55,052 nt of DNA from an uncultured Prevotella sp. (GCA_945873145.1 CAMCBZ010000017.1:1-55052), one strand, 5' to 3'; counted from the first letter of the stretch, positions 1-8,665 are shown. Program-made: numbers and translations. Notes: generated from the letters alone by a model not told the origin.

Positions 1-126
1 GATAATTAGCTTTTTGGCCAGCGTTATCGCTACAAAATAATCGAAAATTCAGAATTGATTTCGCATAAGGGATTTTTTCATATTAGATGCTCTCGTTATC
101 AGAGCAAGCAGGAAGACAATGGCTCC

Positions 127-543
127 TTAGTCTGTCACATGACCTTTGGTCAGTGCATACTTGCCGCCACCTGTGAAGCAGAGCACGGCAGCACCGAGAA
201 GGTAGAGCATCGGCAACTCGATGGCCCAGCCACCGGTCATCGGATCCACGGAAAAGATGACGGACAAATGAGCCATAAGGATGGCAACAGCCATGTTGCC
301 CACCATCACCACGGAAGCTACACGCGTCCACGCACCCAACACGATGAGCACAGAGGCCAACAGTTCGGCTGCCAAAGAGAAGTAAGCAATGAAGCCGGGA
401 AGGCCCAGGCCTGCCAACATGCCCTCAATCGCAGATACTCCGTAGATAAGTTTGTGAACACCGTGGAAAAGCATCAGGCCTCCCACTGTCAGACGCAGCA
501 ACAGCAGACCCAGGTCGTTATTGCGAAGAAAATTTTTATCCAT
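127..543 (-). CDS. DoxX family membrane protein
   Basis: This 138-residue protein has the DoxX-family pattern of four hydrophobic helices. The first (about residues 10-35) carries the family-typical LLLLRLTVGGLMLFHGVHK. Helices follow near 50-70, 75-95 and 105-125, with GGWAIELPMLYLLGAAVLCF in the last one. DoxX proteins are small inner-membrane proteins whose biochemical role is unsettled. It lies 39 bp downstream of a heavy-metal-associated domain protein and is probably the last gene of a four-gene minus-strand group with a TonB-dependent receptor. The family call is strong; a role in metal or redox homeostasis is inferred only from these neighbours. Confidence 0.9.
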   Translation of the reverse strand: MDKNFLRNNDLGLLLLRLTVGGLMLFHGVHKLIYGVSAIEGMLAGLGLPGFIAYFSLAAELLASVLIVLGAWTRVASVVMVGNMAVAILMAHLSVIFSVDPMTGGWAIELPMLYLLGAAVLCFTGGGKYALTKGHVTD

Positions 544-582
544 AACTATTGTTCTCTATCAAATGATTTGTTTTTAATGAAT

Positions 583-915
583 TTACATGTTGTCGCACTG
601 CTCGTTCATGTCGCGCTCAACCTTCTCGCCCTTTTTCAGTTCGCGGGCTTTGTAGCCGAACTTTGGGAAGGCGGCCTCAAGCTTCTGCTTGTCGGTCTTG
701 GCAGGGTTATAGACGATCGTCACAGTCTGATTCTCCACGCTGGTGAGGATGTCCTTCACACCCTTCTCAAAGCGCAGTCCGTTCTTAATCTTGTTCTCAC
801 AGTTGGCACAATGCATCTGCGGCGTAGTGGTGACGATGAGCGTGTCGTTAGCGCTCTTTGCGTTGGCAGCAGTACTCATGGCTGCCAGCATCATAGCAAA
901 GAATAACTTCTTCAT
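583..915 (-). CDS. Secreted heavy-metal-associated (HMA) domain protein
   Basis: This is a 110-residue protein with an N-terminal signal peptide (about 1-19, MKKLFFAMMLAAMSTAANA) followed by one ferredoxin-like HMA domain. The metal-binding motif is MHCANCENKI, with two cysteines spaced CxxC at about residues 36-39. Domains of this type bind Cu(I), Zn or Hg and pass them to transporters. The signal peptide places this one in the periplasm, unlike cytoplasmic CopZ. It sits between a TonB-dependent receptor and DoxX on the same strand, which suggests periplasmic metal shuttling or sequestration linked to import. The metal specificity cannot be read from the sequence. Confidence 0.88.
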   Translation of the reverse strand: MKKLFFAMMLAAMSTAANAKSANDTLIVTTTPQMHCANCENKIKNGLRFEKGVKDILTSVENQTVTIVYNPAKTDKQKLEAAFPKFGYKARELKKGEKVERDMNEQCDNM

Positions 916-963
916 ATTGCTTTCTGATTAAATGATTAATTTGATTGATTATTACGATGACTG

Positions 964-996
964 AAAACAGCCAAAGCCCCTTGAAGGAGCCTTGGC
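964..996 (-). terminator. Hairpin downstream of the TonB receptor gene
   Basis: On the minus strand, GCCAAGGCTCC can pair with GGGGCTTTGGC, with wobble pairs, around a short loop. A TGTTTTC tract follows. It lies between the receptor stop codon and the HMA gene, so it may partly terminate and lower expression of the two downstream genes. The U tract is short, so it could instead be a processing or stability hairpin. Confidence 0.5.
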
Positions 997-1014
997 CATA
1001 AAATACATGTTCTC

Positions 1015-3051
1015 TTACTTCAAATTATATCGGATGCCGATATATCCTCTTGCGCCCTGCATGGGTCCCCAGACAAGCGTCGGATCGAAGGTGTTGCTCC
1101 AAGGATGGGCAGCATCGATGATCGGATTTTTTTGCTTGTAGTCCGTGAGGTTCTCACCTCCTATATAAACAGAGAAGTGGCGGAAGGTGCGGGTGATCTG
1201 CGCGTTGAGCTGACCGTAGGCGGGATAGCTCTCTTTCCACGAGGGTGTGCCGTCGGACGTGGTGTAAGCTTTGGGCAGGCGACCACCGCCGTTGAGGGCA
1301 AAGGTTGCATCGAACTGCCAGAGGCCGAGCGGTGTCTTATACGAGGCTGTGAGCAGACCTTTGTAACGGTTGGTCAGCGGCTGACGCATCAACTCACCGC
1401 CGTAGGTCGTCTTCACGTCGTTGTAGCGGTAGGCTGCCGTCATGGTCATGCCCCGGAAGAGGTCATAGGTGGCATCGATCTGGAACGTGTGGGAGTAGGA
1501 CTTGCCATGCAGATTGCTGATATGGATCTGCGTAGGATCCGTGTCGTAATCGATGACAGCCTGGTTGCCGAACCGGGTATAGTAGTACTCAGCGTTGAGT
1601 TTCAGCGTCTGACGACCGAGTGGAATGTTCAGTGCCGTGCTGAGGCCATAGTTCCATGCGTTCTCCTGATCGAGTTTGTCGATGACAAGTTGTCGGCCGC
1701 TGGCCATGAGATAGTTGTTCTCTGCCAGGGCATGCACCGTGCGATAGCCCTTACCGGCCGAGGCGCGCAGGCTCCAAAGGTCGTTGACCTGCCACTTCAC
1801 ATGGAAGCGGGGCGTGACGAAGGTGCCATACTCTGAGCTATGGTCAACGCGGATGCCTGCCATGGCCACGAGGCGCTCGTGAAGGTTATAGGTATACTGT
1901 GCATAGCCACCGACGACATTTTCCTTCTCGTTAAGCCGCTGAGCGAGATAGGTCTGACCAACATAGTCGTGGTTGAACGAGGCACCGAGTGCAAGGTTGT
2001 GCTCAGGAGTGAAGTTAGTCTCGAACATCAGTTGCGAGTAGACGTTCTTCTCGTTGACGTCGTAAGCCTTACGGCCGTAGGTGGCATCCATCTCGTGCAT
2101 CGAGGCCGACGACATCCAGGCGATGTTTGTGCCGTGGCTGGGATCGAGGATAAAGGCGTGCTTCATATACCCCTCGTAGCGGTGGGTGTTGAGATTAATG
2201 CGGTAGAGTGGCTCGGTCTGATGGTCGAGCACACCCTCGTGGTTGGTCTGTCCGCTCTCGCGCTTCTCGTCCAAGAGCGAGAGACCACCGTGGAAGATAT
2301 AGTTGCCCGTCTTGCCATACCAGCGGTTCTGCAAGTTGAACTGCCGTGTCTGCGGGTCGTCCATAAATCCGTCTTTGTTGCTGTCGTGCTCCTTAAGATT
2401 GTCCTCATAGTGTCCGAGGATCTCGGTGCTCAGTCCCTTGACGATGTGTACGTTTCCATCGGCATTGGCCTCGATGCGGCTCATGGTGTTGCCATAGAGG
2501 TTGACGTGCACATTCTCGTCGTCTTCGGGCTTGAGATACTCCACGTTGATCTGTCCCGTCATAGCCTCGTAGCCGTTTTTCACACTGGCATTGCCCTTGC
2601 TCACCTGTATGCTTTTCATCCATGTGCCTGGCACATAGCCTAAGGAATAGGGTATGGCGGCACCACGGAAGTTGGGGAGGTTCTCGGTGAGCATCTGCAC
2701 GTATTTGCCGCTGAGTCCGAGCAACTTGATCTGCTTGGCACCTGTGGCGGCGTCGTTATAGCTCACGTCGACCGAGGGATTGGTGGTGAAGCTCTCGCCG
2801 AGGTTGCAGCAAGCAGCCTTGAAGAGTTCGTCTTGAGACATGATCTGTCCGTTCATGGCGCCCTTCATGCGCAGCATGCCGGGTTTGCGACTAACCACCT
2901 GCACCTCATGAAGCGTCTGATCGGGCATGGTGCCTACGCTGTCGAGGGCACTGGTAGCTGTGGTGTCGGTATCCTGAACGGGTGCCTTCTGGGCAAGAGA
3001 GGGGTGTGCCAGCATTCCCATCATGCCGGCAAGCAAAATATTCTTATTCAT
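1015..3051 (-). CDS. TonB-dependent outer-membrane receptor
   Basis: This 678-residue protein has a signal peptide ending near residue 20 (MLAHPSLAQ), a plug domain (about 45-170) and a C-terminal beta-barrel that ends in GARGYIGIRYNLK, the aromatic terminus expected of an outer-membrane barrel. The plug contains AACCNLGESFTTNPSVDVSY, a form common in Bacteroidota receptors. There is no long N-terminal carboxypeptidase-like domain and no SusD partner, which argues against a polysaccharide-utilisation system. Flanking genes encode an HMA protein and a small Cys/His-rich protein, so a metal or metallophore is the likeliest substrate. It would be energised by TonB-ExbBD encoded elsewhere. The receptor family is certain; the ligand is inferred. 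Confidence 0.93.
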   Translation of the reverse strand: MNKNILLAGMMGMLAHPSLAQKAPVQDTDTTATSALDSVGTMPDQTLHEVQVVSRKPGMLRMKGAMNGQIMSQDELFKAACCNLGESFTTNPSVDVSYNDAATGAKQIKLLGLSGKYVQMLTENLPNFRGAAIPYSLGYVPGTWMKSIQVSKGNASVKNGYEAMTGQINVEYLKPEDDENVHVNLYGNTMSRIEANADGNVHIVKGLSTEILGHYEDNLKEHDSNKDGFMDDPQTRQFNLQNRWYGKTGNYIFHGGLSLLDEKRESGQTNHEGVLDHQTEPLYRINLNTHRYEGYMKHAFILDPSHGTNIAWMSSASMHEMDATYGRKAYDVNEKNVYSQLMFETNFTPEHNLALGASFNHDYVGQTYLAQRLNEKENVVGGYAQYTYNLHERLVAMAGIRVDHSSEYGTFVTPRFHVKWQVNDLWSLRASAGKGYRTVHALAENNYLMASGRQLVIDKLDQENAWNYGLSTALNIPLGRQTLKLNAEYYYTRFGNQAVIDYDTDPTQIHISNLHGKSYSHTFQIDATYDLFRGMTMTAAYRYNDVKTTYGGELMRQPLTNRYKGLLTASYKTPLGLWQFDATFALNGGGRLPKAYTTSDGTPSWKESYPAYGQLNAQITRTFRHFSVYIGGENLTDYKQKNPIIDAAHPWSNTFDPTLVWGPMQGARGYIGIRYNLK

Positions 3052-3110
3052 TGATAATTTCCTTTGAATGATTCATTGACTGCGAAATAAGCGATTCTCC
3101 TTTCCTTTGT

Positions 3111-3128
3111 GGCTATACATATATAGCC
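3111..3128. promoter_or_regulatory. Palindrome in the leader of the TonB receptor gene
   Basis: A perfect 7-bp inverted repeat, GGCTATA with TATAGCC around CATA, lies 60 bp upstream of the receptor start and just after the stop codon of the preceding gene. It could be a regulator site controlling the metal-related genes or a small intercistronic hairpin. No regulator gene is adjacent. Confidence 0.35.
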
Positions 3129-3143
3129 TGCGTCAATGAAGAT

Positions 3144-3521
3144 TCAAAGTCTGAGCACACGCAAATGGTGCAGGTACTCCCGCGGAGGCGAGCACCAAGC
3201 GGGGATGTATGCGCTGGGCGCATGTATGGAGATGAATGTATGAGCGAGGGATAGCAGACCCGTGGCGGGCATAATGGCCACCCAGTTCTGCGAGAAGTCG
3301 AAGAGATGGCTCTCAGCCAGTGAGCTCGGCGCCAGTTTGATAGTCTTCACCACCATGCAACCCTTCATGCCGTGGCAGTCGTGATTACCCTGTGCCTCAG
3401 CTATCTGCACTACCTCAGCGCGGCCAGAGTGCATGCACACTTCCACGCTCAGTCCTGCGCTCATCGCCACAATCAGCAATGAGAGCACCAATACCGGAAA
3501 TATGTGCAATAGTCTCTTCAT
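3144..3521 (-). CDS. Small Cys/His-rich membrane-anchored protein (resembles HYC_CC_PP type)
   Basis: I chose the ATG at 3521 (125 residues), which gives a hydrophobic N-terminus MKRLLHIFPVLVLSLLIVAM; an upstream in-frame start would lie before the promoter box. The centre holds cysteines and histidines (CMHSG, then HDCHGMKGCM) and the C-terminus reads PPREYLHHLRVLRL. Small proteins with a helix, Cys/His clusters and a terminal PPR-x-LH-x-L motif are common next to TonB receptors and HMA proteins in Bacteroidota and are thought to bind metals. It is first in the minus-strand group. The exact family is tentative and its biochemical role is unknown. Confidence 0.7.
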   Translation of the reverse strand: MKRLLHIFPVLVLSLLIVAMSAGLSVEVCMHSGRAEVVQIAEAQGNHDCHGMKGCMVVKTIKLAPSSLAESHLFDFSQNWVAIMPATGLLSLAHTFISIHAPSAYIPAWCSPPREYLHHLRVLRL

Positions 3522-3526
3522 GTCCG

Positions 3527-3534
3527 CAAAGTTA
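3527..3534 (-). promoter_or_regulatory. Promoter -7 box (TAACTTTG) at the metal locus
   Basis: TAACTTTG on the minus strand matches the Bacteroidota -7 consensus TAnnTTTG. Only five bases separate it from the ATG at 3521, so the transcript would be leaderless or nearly so. No convincing -33 TTTG is present at the usual distance. Confidence 0.5.
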
Positions 3535-3636
3535 CGAAAAAGAATCAGTACTACCATAAAATCAACTACTTAATAAATGCTAATTGACATCAAAACATAA
3601 CATTTTTGCAAGATTTCACAAAAGGAAGCCGGATAC

Positions 3637-3659
3637 CTATAAATGTGGCGGTGTGGCGC
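3637..3659. repeat. Truncated arm of the 8-bp repeat-armed element
   Basis: CTATAAA is followed by two 8-bp units, TGTGGCGG and TGTGGCGC. CTATAAA is the reverse complement of the TTTATAG that borders the full element's left arm. This is therefore a short, inverted left arm of the same repeat family with a third unit sequence (CCGCCACA in the other orientation). It lies 29 bp from the full copy. Confidence 0.6.
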
Positions 3660-3688
3660 ATAGAAGAAAGAGCTTACAATGCATAGCA

Positions 3689-3921
3689 CCGTAACAGCGT
3701 AACACCGTAACACCGTAACATTTATAGATATTACATGTTGTGGAGATGCAGAATACAAGAAAATGTGATAATTAATAATTATATAAAATACTAATAATTA
3801 ATATAATATAATATTATTATATAATATATTTTTACCTTATAGCCTCATTATTACGGCTTTTCTCAACCTCAATATGCGTATCTACCTTATGTTACGGTGT
3901 TACGGTGTTACGGTGTTACGC
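3689..3921. repeat. 8-bp repeat-armed AT-core element, copy 1
   Basis: The left arm (3689-3720) is four 8-bp units, CCGTAACA with one GCGTAACA. It is followed by TTTATAG, a 169-bp AT-rich core and the right arm (3890-3921) of four units TGTTACGG, the last TGTTACGC. The arms are therefore inverted repeats of each other. The right end of the core contains TATAGCCTCATT and then CCTTA directly before the arm. The same landmarks recur in copies near the right end of the window. It contains no plausible gene. The gene-free region 3522-4186 is made up of this element, the truncated arm, a REP-like hairpin and a promoter/terminator pair. Confidence 0.8.
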
Positions 3922-3927
3922 AAATAA

Positions 3928-3977
3928 AAGCCCCCCAGTCTTCTCTTCAAAAGGAGAGAGGTATGGGGTGAGGGCTT
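3928..3977. repeat. REP-like imperfect hairpin
   Basis: AAGCCC near 3928 pairs with GGGCTT near 3972. Inside, a CTTCTCTT stretch faces AGGAGAGAGG and CCCC faces GGGG. The text resembles the widespread Bacteroidota intergenic hairpin built around CTCTCC and GGAGAG. It may be a palindromic repeat spread by a REP-associated transposase, but none is encoded here. Confidence 0.45.
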
Positions 3978-4093
3978 GAAGGATCGTTTTCGTGCTCCGC
4001 AATAATAATTACGCCCTCCACAAACCATAAATATAAGAAAATGAGCTTTACGACTTTCTGTTAACGGATTTTAACTGCAATAGAAGCATTGAT

Positions 4094-4125
4094 TTTGGAT
4101 ACTGAAAGATTGAATTGTATCTTTG
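4094..4125 (+). promoter_or_regulatory. Orphan consensus promoter
   Basis: TTTG at 4094-4097, a 20-bp spacer and TATCTTTG at 4118-4125 match the Bacteroidota consensus exactly. Only a seven-codon reading frame (ATG at 4129) follows before a terminator hairpin and the convergent ABC ATPase gene. It may make a short antisense RNA or be the remnant of a lost gene. Confidence 0.55.
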
Positions 4126-4133
4126 CAAATGAA

Positions 4134-4179
4134 AATAAAAAGAGCCACTTAATCACCACTCCGAGAGGAGCTAAGGGCT
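4134..4179 (-). terminator. Terminator of the ABC ATPase gene
   Basis: On the minus strand, AGCCCTTAGCTCC pairs back through GGAG and TAAGTGGCT to form a two-part stem, followed by CTTTTTATTTTC. It begins eight bases after the ATPase stop codon. Confidence 0.65.
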
Positions 4180-4186
4180 GAAACTT

Positions 4187-5026
4187 TTACACCTTAAAAT
4201 AGTCGTTGAGTGCTGTCAGTGCCTGCTGGTTGTCGTTAGCGAGATCCTCGATGACCTTTCCGTCCTCCAACAGCACGACACGGGTGGAGACATCGACAAG
4301 ATGCTGGAGGTTGTGACTGCTAATGAGGATGGTGGCACCCGTCTGGTGATGATAGTCAAGCAAGAGCTTTTTGAGGAAGTTCTGCCCGGTAGGGTCCAGG
4401 AAGTTGAACGGTTCGTCGAGAATCAGGAGCTCAGGTCGCGAGATCATAGCCGCCATGATTCCAATCTTCTGCTTGTTGCCGGCGCTGTATTCGCGGATGA
4501 GTTTTTTCTGATCGAAGATTTGTCCCTCGGCGAACTCCCTAAATCCCTGCACAAGCGGATCATCACTGACATTCCAGTCCACAGAGGAGAGCCCTTGCAC
4601 CCTGATGATGAAATCGAGATACTCCTCGACAGAGAGGAAGTCGATGAGGAAGGTGTCGTCGATGAAGGCTCCGGTCATCTTCTTCCATTCCTCGCTCTTC
4701 GCCGGATCGATGCTCACCCGGGACACATCAGAAAGTGCAGTAAATTGAGAAGTTAGAGAAGACAGAGCAGACGCAGGGGATTGAACAGATGCAGGGGATT
4801 GAACAGATGCAGGGGACTGATCATTTGGGCCACCGTGTGGCGTGAATAGCACCTTACCGGAGTCAGCCCGAAGCAGGTCGAGCATCAGACGGAAGAGCGT
4901 TGTCTTTCCGGCTCCGTTGTTTCCCACGAGTCCGATGATCTCGCCGTCGCCAATCTCAAGTTGCGGGATGTCGACAGCAACCTTTTCACCAAAGGATTTA
5001 GACAGTTGTTGGAGTTGGATTTTCAT
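4187..5026 (-). CDS. ABC transporter ATP-binding protein
   Basis: I chose the ATG at 5026 (279 residues, MKIQLQQLSKSFGEK), since eight residues upstream add nothing to the fold. The Walker A motif GNNGAGKT lies at residues 35-42, the signature is SAGNKQK instead of LSGGQ, Walker B is LLILDEPFNFLDP and the H-loop is SSHNLQHL. These features fit the drug/lipid-exporter type of ABC-2 ATPase. No permease gene is adjacent, so its membrane partner must be elsewhere. Between Walker A and the signature is an insert encoded by an 18-bp tandem repeat (QSPASV repeated), probably a surface loop. Its substrate is unknown. Confidence 0.88.
   Translation of the reverse strand: MKIQLQQLSKSFGEKVAVDIPQLEIGDGEIIGLVGNNGAGKTTLFRLMLDLLRADSGKVLFTPHGGPNDQSPASVQSPASVQSPASALSSLTSQFTALSDVSRVSIDPAKSEEWKKMTGAFIDDTFLIDFLSVEEYLDFIIRVQGLSSVDWNVSDDPLVQGFREFAEGQIFDQKKLIREYSAGNKQKIGIMAAMISRPELLILDEPFNFLDPTGQNFLKKLLLDYHHQTGATILISSHNLQHLVDVSTRVVLLEDGKVIEDLANDNQQALTALNDYFKV
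4773..4820. repeat. 18-bp in-frame tandem repeat inside the ABC ATPase gene
   Basis: The unit GCAGGGGATTGAACAGAT occurs at 4773-4790 and 4791-4808, with a partial third copy after it. It encodes QSPASV repeats on the minus strand. Because the period is a multiple of three, copy-number change would lengthen or shorten the loop without a frameshift. Confidence 0.8.
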
Positions 5027-5053
5027 AATCAGCGCAAATATCAGTGACATATT

Positions 5054-5083
5054 GAAAAAGGGCCGGCCACGGGGCCGACCCTT
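5054..5083 (-). terminator. secA terminator
   Basis: On the minus strand, AAGGGTCGGCC pairs with GGCCGGCCCTT (one wobble pair) around a four-base loop and is followed by TTTTTC. It lies 20 bp after the secA stop codon and before the ABC ATPase gene. Confidence 0.85.
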
Positions 5084-5102
5084 AATGATGAGAGGTCAAG
5101 GA

Positions 5103-8100
5103 TTAACGCAATCCTTTACCATGACAATTCTTGAATTTTTTACCGCTTCCGCAGGGGCAGGGATCATTAGGTCTCGGCATCTTCTCGCGGATGATGGGTT
5201 GCCGATGCTGTTCAGCACCCTCGCGAGTGTCCCGCTGTGCGGCCTGCTGCTGTGCGCGCTCAATCTCGTCGATGTCGTCTTTCTGCTCCTGATAGCGCTG
5301 TGCATGCTCCTCGGGCGCAGCCTCCTGCACCTGCTGGCTCTGCACCTGCACGGGGATCTGACCACGCATAAGGAAGCTGGCCACACGGGTGTTCATATCG
5401 TCGATCATAGAATCCCAGAGCTTAGCACTCTCAAGTTTGAAGACCAGCAACGGATCCTTCTGCTCGTAGGACGCATTCTGCACGCTATGGCGCAACTCGT
5501 CGAGCTGTCGGAGGTTCTCCTTCCAGTCGTCATCAATGATATGTAGCATGACAAACTTCTCGAACTCCTTGACCACATTCTTGGCCTCGGTCTCGTAAGC
5601 CTCTTTGAGGTTGACGCGGAGGTTAACCACATGACGACCGTCGGTGATGGGCACAAGGATATACTGATAGACATCGCCCTGAGTCTCATAGACCTGCTTG
5701 ATGACAGGATAAGCGTCGCTCTGGATGCGGTCTGTCTTGCGCTTGAAGGCTGCCATCGTATCCTGGAAGGCGCGCTCCTCAAGATCGGCCTTGTTGGTAC
5801 TCTCATATTCGTTCTCGTCGAAGGGAATCTCCATCGACAGCACCTCGAAGAAGCTCTCCTTGGCACCCTCGTAGTCGTTGTTCTCTATGATGTTGACCAC
5901 ACGGTCCCAAAGCACATTGGCAATGTCCATGCCGATACGCTCACCCATAAGGGCGTGGCGGCGCTTCTCGTAGATGACACTGCGCTGCTTGTTCATCACA
6001 TCATCGTATTCAAGCAGATGCTTACGGATACCGAAGTTGTTCTCCTCTACTTTCTTCTGAGCTCGCTCGATGCTACGTGAGATCATCGGACTCTCGATAC
6101 GCTCGCCATCCTCGAAACCGAGGCGGTCCATGACCTTGGCAATGCGCTCAGAACCGAACTTACGCATCAAGTCGTCCTCCAGAGAGACATAGAAGACAGA
6201 GGATCCCGGATCACCCTGACGTCCGGCACGACCACGCAACTGGCGGTCGACACGACGACTCTCGTGGCGTGTGGTACCAATGATGGCGAGACCACCAGCA
6301 GCCTTGACTTCGGGTGTGAGCTTGATATCGGTACCACGACCTGCCATATTGGTGGCAATGGTGACAGCTCCGAGCATCCGCTCCTCGTTGTGAATATTGT
6401 CCTCAGCTCTCTGACCCTTGAGATTTTCGTCAGCACCCTTGGCACCCTTGTCGGCAGCGTCGATGAGCTGCTGCTCATAGCGCAGTGTTGTCGGCTTGTC
6501 GGTGAAGGCTCGGCCGTCACTGGCCACCCATACCATACCCTTGGTGCTCTTACCGGCCTCGGCGACAATCATAGCCTCTTTCTGATGGAGTTTGGCGTTG
6601 AGGACCTGATGAGGAATCTTGCGCATGGTCAGCATCTTGGAGAGTAACTCACTGATCTCGACCGATGTGGTACCCACCAGGCTCGGACGTCCCTGGACAC
6701 GCATGTTCTCGATCTCCTCGATGACAGCGCGATATTTCTCACGGTTGGTCTTATAGACGCGGTCATCCATATCGTTGCGGATGACAGGCTTGTTGGTAGG
6801 AATCTCGACCACATCGAGCTTGTAGATATCCCAGAACTCACCGGCCTCGGTGCTGGCGGTACCGGTCATACCGGCAAGCTTGTGATACATACGGAAGTAG
6901 TTCTGCAGCGTGATAGTGGCAAAGGTCTGTGTGGCAGCCTCCACCTTGACGTGCTCCTTGGCCTCGATAGCCTGATGGAGTCCGTCGCTCCAGCGGCGTC
7001 CCTCCATGATACGTCCGGTCTGCTCGTCGACAATCTTCACCTCACCGTCCATGACGACATATTCGTCATCCTTGTTGAACATGGTATAAGCCTTCAACAG
7101 TTGCTGCAACGTATGTACTCTATCGCTCTGAACAGCATAGTGGTTGAGCAGATCGTCTTTCTTGTCAAGACGGTCCTGGTCACTCAGCGTCTTGTCGCCC
7201 TCAAGGGCAGAGAGCTCAGCAGCGATATCGGGGAGCACAAAGAGGTTCTTGTCGTTGACCTGCTTGGAGAGCCAGTCGGTACCCTTGTCAGTGAGGTCTG
7301 CACTGTTGAGTTTCTCGTCGACAACGAAATAGAGGGGCTCAACGGCTTTAGGCATCAGTCGATTGTTGTTCTCCATATATATCTCCTCGGTCTTCTGCAG
7401 ACCGGCCTTGATGCCTTCCTCGGAGAGATATTTGATGAGTGCCTTGTTCTTGGGCAGAGCCTTATAGGAGCGGAAGAGGCTGAGGAATCCATCCTCGATC
7501 TCCTTCTGATCGTTTTTCTCGCGGCCCTCAGTGATCTTCTGACGGGCCTCGGCCAAAAGCTCGGTAGCCTGTTTGCGCTGCACCTCATAAAGGCGCTCCA
7601 CCAGCGGCTGATACTCCTCATACATCTGGTCGTCGCCCTTGGGGATAGGACCGGAGATGATAAGCGGGGTACGGGCGTCATCGATAAGCACGGAGTCGAC
7701 CTCATCGACGATGGCATAGTTGTGGCGGCGCTGCACCAGGTCGCTTGGAGACAAAGCCATATTATCACGCAGATAGTCGAAACCAAACTCGTTGTTGGTA
7801 CCGAAGGTGATGTCGGCCTGATAAGCCTTGCGGCGTGCGGGGGAGTTGGGCTGATGCTTGTCAATACAGTCGACAGAAAGTCCGTGGAACTCATAAAGCG
7901 GTCCCATCCACTCAGAGTCACGCTTAGCCAGATAGTCGTTGACGGTGACCATGTGCACACCATTGCCGGTCAAGGCATTGAGGAACACGGGCAGGGTACC
8001 CACAAGGGTCTTACCCTCACCAGTGGCCATCTCGGCAATCTTACCCTGATGGAGGGCGATACCACCGAAGAGCTGCACATCGTAGTGGACCATATTCCAC

Positions 8101-8603
8101 TTGATCTTGTTGCCACCGGCTGTCCACTCATTGTGATAGATGGCTTTGTCACCATCGATGGTGATGAAGTCGTTGGCAGGATTAGCAGCGAGCTCACGGT
8201 CGAAATCCGTAGCGGTGACCACGGTTTCCTCGTTCTCGGAGAAGCGGCGTGCCGTGTCCTTGACAATGCTAAAGGCTACTGGCATCACCTCGTTGAGAGC
8301 TTTCTCCAAAGCGTCGAGCATCTCCTTGTCCTGCTTATCGATCTCATTGAAGATCGGCTCACGCTCGTCGATAGGAGTCTCTTCGATCTTTGCCTTAAGC
8401 TCAGCGATTTTCTCCTTGTAGGGCTTGGCAGCTCCCTGCACATAGTCGCGGATTTCCTTTGACTTGGCGCGGAGCTCATCATTGCTCAACTTGGCGATAT
8501 CGGGATATGCCTGCTTCACTTTCTCCACCAATGGCTGGATGAGCTTCATATCACGGCTTGACTTATCGCCGAAGAGCGACTTTAAGATTTTGTTGAAATT
8601 CAT
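5103..8603 (-). CDS. secA: Preprotein translocase subunit SecA
   Basis: SecA is the ATPase motor that pushes unfolded preproteins through SecYEG. The protein has 1166 residues, longer than the roughly 900 of E. coli, as is usual in Bacteroidota. Walker A is MATGEGKT at about 192-199, and the DEAD-like Walker B region reads [17 protein letters not shown]. The second motor domain contains [10 protein letters not shown] and the [14 protein letters not shown] arginine-finger segment. The C-terminus ends in a SEC-C zinc motif, [15 protein letters not shown], preceded by a Gln-rich linker. A promoter box lies 55 bp upstream and a strong terminator follows, so it appears monocistronic. Confidence 0.98.
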   Translation of the reverse strand: MNFNKILKSLFGDKSSRDMKLIQPLVEKVKQAYPDIAKLSNDELRAKSKEIRDYVQGAAKPYKEKIAELKAKIEETPIDEREPIFNEIDKQDKEMLDALEKALNEVMPVAFSIVKDTARRFSENEETVVTATDFDRELAANPANDFITIDGDKAIYHNEWTAGGNKIKWNMVHYDVQLFGGIALHQGKIAEMATGEGKTLVGTLPVFLNALTGNGVHMVTVNDYLAKRDSEWMGPLYEFHGLSVDCIDKHQPNSPARRKAYQADITFGTNNEFGFDYLRDNMALSPSDLVQRRHNYAIVDEVDSVLIDDARTPLIISGPIPKGDDQMYEEYQPLVERLYEVQRKQATELLAEARQKITEGREKNDQKEIEDGFLSLFRSYKALPKNKALIKYLSEEGIKAGLQKTEEIYMENNNRLMPKAVEPLYFVVDEKLNSADLTDKGTDWLSKQVNDKNLFVLPDIAAELSALEGDKTLSDQDRLDKKDDLLNHYAVQSDRVHTLQQLLKAYTMFNKDDEYVVMDGEVKIVDEQTGRIMEGRRWSDGLHQAIEAKEHVKVEAATQTFATITLQNYFRMYHKLAGMTGTASTEAGEFWDIYKLDVVEIPTNKPVIRNDMDDRVYKTNREKYRAVIEEIENMRVQGRPSLVGTTSVEISELLSKMLTMRKIPHQVLNAKLHQKEAMIVAEAGKSTKGMVWVASDGRAFTDKPTTLRYEQQLIDAADKGAKGADENLKGQRAEDNIHNEERMLGAVTIATNMAGRGTDIKLTPEVKAAGGLAIIGTTRHESRRVDRQLRGRAGRQGDPGSSVFYVSLEDDLMRKFGSERIAKVMDRLGFEDGERIESPMISRSIERAQKKVEENNFGIRKHLLEYDDVMNKQRSVIYEKRRHALMGERIGMDIANVLWDRVVNIIENNDYEGAKESFFEVLSMEIPFDENEYESTNKADLEERAFQDTMAAFKRKTDRIQSDAYPVIKQVYETQGDVYQYILVPITDGRHVVNLRVNLKEAYETEAKNVVKEFEKFVMLHIIDDDWKENLRQLDELRHSVQNASYEQKDPLLVFKLESAKLWDSMIDDMNTRVASFLMRGQIPVQVQSQQVQEAAPEEHAQRYQEQKDDIDEIERAQQQAAQRDTREGAEQHRQPIIREKMPRPNDPCPCGSGKKFKNCHGKGLR

Positions 8604-8657
8604 TTATCTTGTCTGTTATTTATTACAAAAGGATAGAGAGCGAACGGGTCGCCCTTG

Positions 8658-8665
8658 CAAAATTA
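8658..8665 (-). promoter_or_regulatory. secA promoter -7 box
   Basis: TAATTTTG on the minus strand matches TAnnTTTG and lies 55 bp upstream of the secA start, giving a leader of about 45-50 bases. Confidence 0.5.

Noticed and set aside
90..106. Short inverted repeat GCTCT/AGAGC downstream of the DoxX gene
   Set aside because: The stem is only five bases and no U tract follows directly, so it is too weak to call a terminator.
3570..3758. 62-codon frame on the minus strand
   Set aside because: It crosses the truncated arm and left arm of the 8-bp repeat element; its Val-Thr-Val-Leu text is just the translated repeat.
3689..3921. Possible CRISPR or plasmid iteron locus
   Set aside because: The units are only 8 bp, arranged as facing arms around an AT-rich core, with no spacers, cas or rep genes nearby.
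6882..8462. Long 526-codon frame opposite secA
   Set aside because: It is the antisense of a highly conserved coding region; codon bias of secA leaves stops rare on the other strand, and the product has no recognisable domain.
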